Shown here: positions 6,862 to 12,463 of the stretch, in pieces
Layout: every line of letters begins with the position of its first letter
Numbering within the stretch: position 1 is the first letter of the stretch
From: an uncultured Oscillospiraceae bacterium
Lineage (GTDB): Bacteria; Bacillota; Clostridia; Oscillospirales; Acutalibacteraceae
Length of the DNA stretch: 12,463 nt
Assembly (NCBI GenBank): GCA_905211675.1
Contig: CAJMBP010000042.1
Coordinates: forward strand, 1-12,463
Direction: 5' to 3'
Made by a program: the position numbers and the translations under genes
Notes under the pieces: model-generated
The model's database searches: none
Told to the model about the DNA's origin: nothing
What the model saw: only the letters and a program-made list of their open reading frames with translations

Positions 6862-8130
6862 CTACTCTCCCTTTTCAATGTTGTTTTTCAGTATTTGATT
6901 TTCATTTATCAATGCTAAAGAGTTGAATCCGATAACCTCAATTTTTACGGCGCCGTAATCACACGGAGCTTCGCGCAAAACATTGCCCTTTTTATCGAGT
7001 ATATACACCGTATTATCGCATATATAATAAATTCTGTTTTTTGAATATACAATGTCGGTAATAATTCCGTTTATTTTAAATTCGCAAATTTTTTCACCTT
7101 TTTTGGAGATTAAAACAACCGTATTGTCACTGCGGTCATTAGCGCGGTTAAAAACGATTAAAGTACCTTTTTTTGAAGCGCGGCAAATATTTATTTCGCC
7201 CGAAGCTGAAATTTCGGAAGTAGTAAATTTTGACCAGCCTATATATTTGTATTTATTATCGGTTACAACCGATATTCCGTTACCTGTGTCTTTAAGCGAC
7301 AGCACAACCGAAGAATCAAGTTCTAATGTAAAAAGCGGGTCAACCAATTTAAAGTTAAATACCGAAACCTTTGAAGAATAACGGCCGGAAACGGCGTTTA
7401 GGGTTGAAATAGCAAATTTGTCACCCGAAGAATTAAGTAAAACATTGTTAACAATATCTTTAGCAGAATTCCATGTGTAAATCGGTTTGCAGTTTTTATC
7501 ATAAAAGTTTACCGCAGAAGTATAGCGATCTGAGTGTGTAACAACCGCAATTTTACCCGAACGCGAGATTACTGCGTTAATAATTTCATCTTCGGCGGCA
7601 ATCGAATTTATTTGTCCGCTTAAATTGTATATATACAAATTTTTACCGCCTTGGTCAAAAACCAAAGCTCTGGTTTCGGAAACCGAAATAATAGGATTTG
7701 AAAAACCGTGCAATTCGGAGAAAATCTTTTTGCCGTTGTTTGAATAGGCCGAAATATTTGTATCGGAAAGCACATAGTAATATGAGCCGTTAGATACGGT
7801 ATTTAAAACGGCTGAACCCGAAACGTTTGCGGGGTAAGTGCCGTTACCTATGAGTGAAAAGGTATTTACAATGTTTTCAAACAGAGATACCGGTAAAATA
7901 ACTGAAAGTAATACCGACACGGCAAGCAAAACAGCGAACACCGAAATAACAATGTTAATTCTACGCCTTCGCTTAAGCTTTGCACCGCGTACAACCTTTA
8001 TATCATTTTCGGGCAGAACGCTTTTACGCTCTTTTTTTGAACTGCTCATTATTATGTCATTGCTGACATTTGGTTTTTTACTCTTTGATTTAAAGCCTCT
8101 GCGGAATTTTTTTCTTTTATAATCCGGCAA
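6862..8130 (-). CDS. DUF5711-type membrane-anchored beta-propeller protein of unknown function
   Basis: A 422-residue protein resembling DUF5711 proteins of Clostridia; function unknown. Residues 1-57 are strongly basic (RKKFRRGFKSKSKK, KLKRRRR) and predicted cytoplasmic. One membrane helix spans about 58-80, and the remaining 340 residues are predicted outside the cell. The outer part is made of repeated short beta units such as YYYVLSDTNISAYSNNGKKI, LYIYNLSGQI and VYILDKKGNV, typical of WD40/PQQ-like propellers, with no enzyme motif seen. The start is TTG at 8130-8128: AAAGGGG lies 7 nt upstream and no ATG competes. The gene begins 17 nt after truA and ends 6 nt before cvpA, whose ribosome binding site lies inside it. 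Tight linkage to cvpA suggests joint action at the membrane, as an inference. The DUF number is given from memory. Confidence 0.8.
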   Translation of the reverse strand: MPDYKRKKFRRGFKSKSKKPNVSNDIIMSSSKKERKSVLPENDIKVVRGAKLKRRRRINIVISVFAVLLAVSVLLSVILPVSLFENIVNTFSLIGNGTYPANVSGSAVLNTVSNGSYYYVLSDTNISAYSNNGKKIFSELHGFSNPIISVSETRALVFDQGGKNLYIYNLSGQINSIAAEDEIINAVISRSGKIAVVTHSDRYTSAVNFYDKNCKPIYTWNSAKDIVNNVLLNSSGDKFAISTLNAVSGRYSSKVSVFNFKLVDPLFTLELDSSVVLSLKDTGNGISVVTDNKYKYIGWSKFTTSEISASGEINICRASKKGTLIVFNRANDRSDNTVVLISKKGEKICEFKINGIITDIVYSKNRIYYICDNTVYILDKKGNVLREAPCDYGAVKIEVIGFNSLALINENQILKNNIEKGE

Positions 8131-8147
8131 TGTTACACCCCTTTCTG

Positions 8148-8879
8148 TCAGTAATAAACCTTATAAAGCACAAGCCCTAACGCGGGCAAGGTTTCGCCGG
8201 CATAGGATCTGTCAAGTGTTTTGAATACCTTGTTACAGCAATCGGCGTCAAGCCGTTTATAGCCGACTGCCAACGCGGTACCCGCAAGAATACGAACCAT
8301 ATTATACAAAAAACCGTCTGCGGTTATTTTAAAATGAATGTTATTTTCTTTGGTAAAGACGGTACATTCACTCACGGTCCTCACAGTGTTTTCGACTGTT
8401 CTTTTTGAGCTTGAAAAGCCTGCAAAATCATGCGTGCCGATAACATTACTGCAAAATTCATTCATAAGGTCGATGTCAGGCTTATTTTCAATATGCAGCA
8501 TATATCTTGATTTAAATGGGTTTATTGCTCCCGAATACATGGAATAAATATATGTTTTACCCTTAGAATCGTATCGTGCATGAAAATCCGAATTAACCTC
8601 ACTGTAATCAATTACAGAAATATCATTTGGCAACAATGAATTCAAACCCTTTAAAAAAGCATTTCCCGGGAAAACTTCATCACAGTCGAGATGACAGACA
8701 AATTCACAGGCGTGCACACCTGCATCTGTGCGGCTGCAACCGGTAACCGACGGTCGATACCCGAAAAGCTTTTCAAGCGAGTCCTGCAATGCTTGTTGAA
8801 TTGTAATTCCGTTAGGCTGAACCTGCCAACCGTGGTAATCGGTGCCGTCGTATGAAATTGAAAGCTTAATTCTTTTCAA
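8148..8879 (-). CDS. truA: tRNA pseudouridine(38-40) synthase TruA
   Basis: TruA converts uridines 38, 39 and 40 in the anticodon arm of many tRNAs to pseudouridine. At 243 residues it is of usual length. The N-terminal KLSISYDGTDYHGWQVQPN, the catalytic loop CSRTDAGVHA with nucleophile D52, the FHARYDSKGKTYIYS region, GTHDFAGFS and FLYNMVRILAGT are all present, so it should be active. The start is TTG at 8879-8877 with GAGGTG a few bases upstream; no ATG lies between it and the ecfT stop 18 nt away. In Firmicutes truA commonly follows the ecfA1-ecfA2-ecfT genes, as it does here. The DUF5711 gene follows after 17 nt. Confidence 0.97.
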   Translation of the reverse strand: MKRIKLSISYDGTDYHGWQVQPNGITIQQALQDSLEKLFGYRPSVTGCSRTDAGVHACEFVCHLDCDEVFPGNAFLKGLNSLLPNDISVIDYSEVNSDFHARYDSKGKTYIYSMYSGAINPFKSRYMLHIENKPDIDLMNEFCSNVIGTHDFAGFSSSKRTVENTVRTVSECTVFTKENNIHFKITADGFLYNMVRILAGTALAVGYKRLDADCCNKVFKTLDRSYAGETLPALGLVLYKVYY

Positions 8880-8897
8880 ATAAACACCTCATATAGT

Positions 8898-9707
8898 TTA
8901 CAGTAAAATATTTAAAATAATTACAAACGCGCAAATTACTGCCGTTATTAAAATGGCAAGTGCGTCGATTAGGGTGTATTTCAGCTGTTTCATTCGCTGC
9001 CTGCCTTCGCCGCCGTTATAGCAACGGCATTCCATCGCCTCTGCCAATTCATACGCTCGTCGCACGGATGATACAAGCAACGGAATCAAAATAGGTATAA
9101 GCGCTTTGATTTTGTCAATAAGTTTTCCGTTTTCAAGGTCGGCTCCGCGGGCTTTTTGAGCGTTCATTATCTTTTGTGTTTCCTCAATAAGCGTGGGTAT
9201 AAATCTGAGAGCTATTGTCATCATCATAGCAAGTGTATGAACCGCATTTTTCAGCCCGATAAGGCTTAACGGTGACATAAGGTTTTCAATAGCGTCGGTA
9301 AGATCGTTAGGCGTTGTTGTATAGGTAAGCACGGCGCTTATAACAATGAGCAACAATATTCTTAAAGCCATATATGCGGCTCGGTCAACAGCGCCTGTGG
9401 TTATTGAAAGCTTCCAAAAAGAGAGCAACACCTTTCCGCCGTTATTATAAAACAAATTTATAATCATCGTAAAAATGATTATAGGTAAAATTGCCTTAAG
9501 ATTTTTTAAATATAACCTTATAGGAACCTTTGAAAGGGCGATAATCGTAAATACAAAAATCGAAACAATACCAAGCTGCGGCCATCCGCCCGAAACAAAT
9601 ATAAACACGATAATAACAAGCAACAGCAAAAGCTTTGTGCGCGGATCAAGTTTATGAATTAAGGAGTCGCGTTCAAAATACTGACCGAATGTAATGTCTT
9701 TAAGCAT
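8898..9707 (-). CDS. ecfT: Energy-coupling factor transporter transmembrane protein EcfT
   Basis: EcfT is the membrane scaffold of group II energy-coupling factor importers. It joins the EcfA1/EcfA2 ATPases to exchangeable substrate-binding S components for vitamins or metals. The 269-residue protein starts with the typical DITFGQYFERDSLIHKLDPR and has hydrophobic segments at about 24-60, 68-88, 110-132 and a last one at 245-268. Two cytoplasmic coupling-helix motifs that contact the ATPases are present: AQKARGAD (183-190) and AEAMECRCY (222-230). The second has Cys where many family members have Arg or Gly nearby. The gene overlaps the end of ecfA2 by 8 nt, showing translational coupling. 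No S component lies in the window, so the substrates cannot be named from here. Confidence 0.95.
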   Translation of the reverse strand: MLKDITFGQYFERDSLIHKLDPRTKLLLLLVIIVFIFVSGGWPQLGIVSIFVFTIIALSKVPIRLYLKNLKAILPIIIFTMIINLFYNNGGKVLLSFWKLSITTGAVDRAAYMALRILLLIVISAVLTYTTTPNDLTDAIENLMSPLSLIGLKNAVHTLAMMMTIALRFIPTLIEETQKIMNAQKARGADLENGKLIDKIKALIPILIPLLVSSVRRAYELAEAMECRCYNGGEGRQRMKQLKYTLIDALAILITAVICAFVIILNILL

Positions 9708-10566
9708 TTATATCCGCCTCCTTTTTAACAGAAAGCAGATAATCAACCGCTTTTTTAACCGTAAAAATATTGTCGGGAACATCTATCCCCTTTTCCTTAA
9801 GCGATAGCATAACCTGAGTTACTATAGGAACATTGAGACCTATGCTTTTAAGAAAGCTATGCTGTTTGAAAACATTTTCGGTTGTGTCAAAAAGAACTAA
9901 CTCGCCCTTGTTCATAACAATGAGCTTATCGGCAAGAACCGCCATATCTTCCATATTGTGTGATATTATTAAAACGGTTGCGTTGTACTTTTGGCGATAG
10001 TCGGAAATCATTTTTATAACATCATTTCTGCCCTTTGGGTCAAGCCCCGCAACCGGCTCGTCAAAAACAATAATTTCGGGTTGCATTGCCATAACTCCCG
10101 CAATTGCTACACGGCGTTTTTCACCGCCCGACAAATCAAAGGGAGATTTTTCAAAATACTCTTTTTTAATTCCTACCAATTCGCATATATCGATTATACG
10201 CCTGTTGATTTCTTCCTCGTTAAGTCCCATATTTTTAGGACCGAAGGCAATATCTTTGTAAACGGTGTCTTCAAAAAGCTGATATTCGGGATACTGAAAA
10301 ACCAAACCCACCCGCGAACGAATTGTTTTAATCTCTTTGGGTTTTTCCCAGATGTTTTGATTTTCTAAAAGAATTTCACCGTCTGTCGGCTTTAAAAGTC
10401 CGTTAAGATGTTGAACGAGTGTCGATTTTCCCGAACCGGTGTGACCTATTATTCCGACAATTTCACCCTTTTCAATGCTGAAATTTACATTTTTTACGGC
10501 ATCGGTTTTAAATGGGGTGTTATCACCGTAAATATGGGTAAGATTTTTAACTTCAAGAATTGGCAA
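9700..10566 (-). CDS. ecfA2: Energy-coupling factor transporter ATP-binding protein EcfA2
   Basis: One of two ABC ATPases of the ECF importer; it pairs with EcfA1 on the cytoplasmic face and drives movement of EcfT and the S component. The 288-residue protein has Walker A GHTGSGKST (41-49), Q-loop Q91 within FQYPEYQLFEDTV, signature LSGGEKRR (145-152), Walker B IIVFDEP (165-171) with catalytic Glu, D-loop AGLDP and switch H203. The FQYPEYQLF stretch and LSGGEKRRVAIAGV mark it as the A2 type, in contrast to FQNPDNQLV and LSGGQKQR in its neighbour. The C-terminal 60 residues form the usual dimerisation tail. It starts 2 nt after the ecfA1 stop and its last 8 nt overlap ecfT, so all three should be made in fixed ratio. 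Confidence 0.96.
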   Translation of the reverse strand: MPILEVKNLTHIYGDNTPFKTDAVKNVNFSIEKGEIVGIIGHTGSGKSTLVQHLNGLLKPTDGEILLENQNIWEKPKEIKTIRSRVGLVFQYPEYQLFEDTVYKDIAFGPKNMGLNEEEINRRIIDICELVGIKKEYFEKSPFDLSGGEKRRVAIAGVMAMQPEIIVFDEPVAGLDPKGRNDVIKMISDYRQKYNATVLIISHNMEDMAVLADKLIVMNKGELVLFDTTENVFKQHSFLKSIGLNVPIVTQVMLSLKEKGIDVPDNIFTVKKAVDYLLSVKKEADINA

Positions 10567-10568
10567 TT

Positions 10569-11420
10569 TTAAATTTCCTCCAAATGAATCGCATCGTAAA
10601 TTTTTTGTGCTGATTCTTCTATAGAAATAACATCGGTCGAAATATTCATTCCGCCCTGTTTTAATGCATAAAGCAGTTCTGTTGTTTGCGGCACATCAAG
10701 ACCTACATCTTTTAACAGTTTAATATTGCTGAAAATACTTTTCGGTGTGGAATCCGCAACAATAGCTCCGTCATTCATAACTATTACTCTGTCGGCGTCA
10801 ACCGCCTCTTCCATAAAATGAGTGATTAAAACCACGGTAATATTGTTTTCACGGTTAAGCTTTTTTATGGTTGAAATTATTTCTGCCCTACCCTTTGGGT
10901 CAAGCATTGCGGTAGGCTCATCAAGCACTATACACTCGGGTTTCATTGCTATTATTCCCGCAATGGCTATGCGCTGTTTCTGACCTCCCGATAAGTTATG
11001 CGGTGTAGATTTGCGAAATTCATACATATCCACAGCCTTTAAAGCTTCGTCAACCTCTGCGCGTATTGTCGCGGGGTCATGACCTAAATTTTCGGGGCCG
11101 AAAGCAACATCTTCTTCAACAATTGACGCAACCAACTGATTGTCAGGATTTTGAAACACAAGACCGACTCTTCGTTTTGTTTCAATTTCATACTGTGGAT
11201 CCGAAGTGTTGATTTCATCAATTAAAACTTCACCGCAACTGGGTTTATATAAACCGTTCAACAGTTTAGCAAGGGTAGATTTGCCCGATCCGTTATGCCC
11301 TAATATAACGGTAAAACTTCCGCGCTCGATATTTAAACTGAAATCTTTTATAACGGCATTTTTCTGTTCGCCGTCTTCGTATTCAAATGTTATGTTTTTA
11401 ACTTCAATAATGTTATCCAT
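10569..11420 (-). CDS. ecfA1: Energy-coupling factor transporter ATP-binding protein EcfA1
   Basis: First ATPase of the ECF importer module, partner of EcfA2. The 283-residue protein shows Walker A GHNGSGKST (41-49), Q-loop Q90 in FQNPDNQLV, signature LSGGQKQR (143-150), Walker B CIVLDEP (163-169), D-loop AMLDP and switch H201. The FQNPDNQLVASIVEEDVAFG segment is diagnostic for EcfA1. ATG at 11420-11418 directly abuts the TAA of the methyltransferase gene with no gap, so translation probably relies on ribosomes finishing that gene. ecfA2 follows 2 nt later. All catalytic residues are intact. Lone-pair ECF modules like this one normally serve several S components encoded elsewhere on the chromosome. 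Confidence 0.96.
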   Translation of the reverse strand: MDNIIEVKNITFEYEDGEQKNAVIKDFSLNIERGSFTVILGHNGSGKSTLAKLLNGLYKPSCGEVLIDEINTSDPQYEIETKRRVGLVFQNPDNQLVASIVEEDVAFGPENLGHDPATIRAEVDEALKAVDMYEFRKSTPHNLSGGQKQRIAIAGIIAMKPECIVLDEPTAMLDPKGRAEIISTIKKLNRENNITVVLITHFMEEAVDADRVIVMNDGAIVADSTPKSIFSNIKLLKDVGLDVPQTTELLYALKQGGMNISTDVISIEESAQKIYDAIHLEEI

Positions 11421-12284
11421 TTATTCCGTCCAAATTGTTGTATTGCCGCAGGGTAATACAATGTCACGCTTTGTAACCTTTAAGCCTATTTCTTCGGTAA
11501 ATATTTTTCCTTTGTTTTTAGGGGCTATACAACTTTTTACCATATAATTAAGTATTGTCGGCGAAAGACCGCCTGTGTAAGAATTCAAAAAGAAAAACAA
11601 CGGTTTGTCGCTCAAAATTTTACCTACATTTGTAAGCAGCTCGAAAAGCTGCTGTTCTAATTTCCAAATTTCACCGTTAGGTCCCCTGCCGTATGACGGC
11701 GGGTCCATAATAACGGCGTCATATCTATTGTTTCGCCTGATTTCACGTTTTACAAATTTAATGCAGTCATCGACAAGCCATCTGACATTTTTGTCGGCAA
11801 CCTTTGATGCCGCAGCGTTTTCCTTTGCCCAAGAAACCATGCCCTTTGAAGCGTCAACATGCGTTACTTTTGCTCCTGCCTTAAGGCATGCTACGGTAGC
11901 ACCGCCGGTATAGGCAAATAGATTAAGCACAGAAATATCACGGTCTGCCTCGGTTATAAGCCTTTGCGCAAGCTGCCAGTTAACCGCCTGCTCAGGGAAC
12001 AAACCCGTGTGTTTAAAACCCATAGGTTTAAGCCTGAAAACTAAATCATTATAGTTAATGCTCCAAACATCGGGCACCTTTTTTTTGACTTCCCAATAAC
12101 CTCCTCCGCTGTTTGAGCGGTGATACACTGCGTGCGGGCTGTTCCAACGGTCATCAAGGTGACCTTCGCTCCATATTACCTGCGGGTCGGGGCGAATCAG
12201 AATAATATCGCCCCAGCGCTCAAGGCGTTGACCGTTATCGGCATCTATAAGCTCATAATCATTAAAATCGTTTACGGTTCTCAT
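11421..12284 (-). CDS. Class I SAM-dependent methyltransferase, probably acting on RNA (RlmI/RlmK-like)
   Basis: A 287-residue protein with a short N-terminal region (about 1-90) and a class I methyltransferase Rossmann domain. Motif I is VLNLFAYTGG (119-128), an acidic residue binding the SAM ribose is D144 in HVDASKGMV, VDDC follows at about 171-174, and the catalytic-loop signature is DPPSYGRG (194-201). The arrangement resembles the COG1092 rRNA methyltransferases (RlmI/RlmK) but lacks an N-terminal PUA domain, so target and modified atom are uncertain. ATG at 12284-12282 has AAGGA 7 nt upstream and lies 12 nt after the ruvB stop; ecfA1 starts immediately at its own stop. Its place between ruvB and the transporter genes gives no hint of a special role. 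Confidence 0.85.
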   Translation of the reverse strand: MRTVNDFNDYELIDADNGQRLERWGDIILIRPDPQVIWSEGHLDDRWNSPHAVYHRSNSGGGYWEVKKKVPDVWSINYNDLVFRLKPMGFKHTGLFPEQAVNWQLAQRLITEADRDISVLNLFAYTGGATVACLKAGAKVTHVDASKGMVSWAKENAAASKVADKNVRWLVDDCIKFVKREIRRNNRYDAVIMDPPSYGRGPNGEIWKLEQQLFELLTNVGKILSDKPLFFFLNSYTGGLSPTILNYMVKSCIAPKNKGKIFTEEIGLKVTKRDIVLPCGNTTIWTE

Positions 12285-12296
12285 TAAAAAATCCTT

Positions 12297-12463
12297 TTAC
12301 AAAAGTGATTGTTGTGCACTGCTGTTTTTTATTCCGAGATGGTCATAAGCCGATTGAGTAACACATCTGCCGCGAGGCGTGCGCGTTAAAAATCCTATTT
12401 GCATAAGATACGGCTCATAAACATCTTCAATAGTAACTGCTTCTTCGCCTACAGCCGCCGCCA
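12297..12463 (-). CDS. ruvB: Holliday junction branch migration helicase RuvB, C-terminal end
   Basis: RuvB is the AAA+ motor that, with RuvA, moves Holliday junctions during recombinational repair. Only the last 54 residues are in the window; the gene enters from the right edge. They cover the winged-helix DNA-binding domain: TIEDVYEPYLMQIGFLTRTPRGR, then YDHLGI, followed by a short tail ending QQSLL. The RTPRGR motif is typical of RuvB. The frame is found by reading the minus strand to a TAA at 12299-12297. The methyltransferase gene begins 12 nt further on with its ribosome binding site overlapping the ruvB stop area, so ruvB probably heads or belongs to the same transcript. Confidence 0.95.
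   Translation of the reverse strand, partial: AAAVGEEAVTIEDVYEPYLMQIGFLTRTPRGRCVTQSAYDHLGIKNSSAQQSLL

Noticed and set aside
1..12463. CRISPR array, tRNA, rRNA, riboswitch, retron or toxin-antitoxin pair
   Set aside because: No regularly spaced repeats, tRNA-like cloverleaf, reverse transcriptase, small toxin-antitoxin pair or recognisable aptamer leader was seen on either strand.

Overview
The window looks like chromosomal DNA from a low-to-mid GC Firmicute of the class Clostridia, probably an uncultured Oscillospirales/Ruminococcaceae-type gut bacterium. The reasons are the group II ECF transporter module, the DUF5711 and CvpA pair, the zinc-finger ClpE-type unfoldase, strong AGGAGG-like ribosome binding sites and TTG starts. 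The assignment comes from gene content only.

Region 1 (1 to about 2110) is a patchwork of decayed accessory DNA, visibly richer in G+C than the rest at its left end. On the minus strand lie the 3' half of kdpB and, 12 nt downstream, kdpC with a one-base frameshift in an A6 tract; kdpC runs off the left edge. At about 1530-1537 the kdpB remnant meets, head to head, the C-terminal part of a large serine recombinase on the plus strand. Both genes have lost their 5' ends at the same point, so this is a rearrangement or an assembly chimera. The recombinase ends in a 14-bp bidirectional terminator (2016-2048), followed by two small hairpins and an AT-rich spacer with no gene.

Region 2 (2240 to 12463) is one tightly packed minus-strand run. 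In transcription order it reads: ruvB (3' end), a class I SAM-dependent methyltransferase, ecfA1, ecfA2, ecfT, truA, a DUF5711 membrane-anchored propeller protein, cvpA, a clpE-like unfoldase, a PHP-domain phosphoesterase and an SDR oxidoreductase. Gaps are 0 to about 35 nt with one 8-nt overlap, which suggests a long operon, possibly with internal promoters. A plausible terminator lies at about 2188-2214, just past the SDR gene. The SDR gene has an in-frame TAA before its catalytic motif but is otherwise intact on both sides.

Functionally, region 2 mixes housekeeping (Holliday-junction migration, tRNA pseudouridylation, vitamin or metal uptake energisation, protein quality control) with poorly understood envelope proteins (DUF5711 and CvpA). 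I did not find a convincing new defence, mobile or RNA system. The items most worth checking are the head-to-head junction, the two gene-breaking lesions (kdpC frameshift, SDR nonsense codon), and the DUF5711-CvpA-ClpE neighbourhood.
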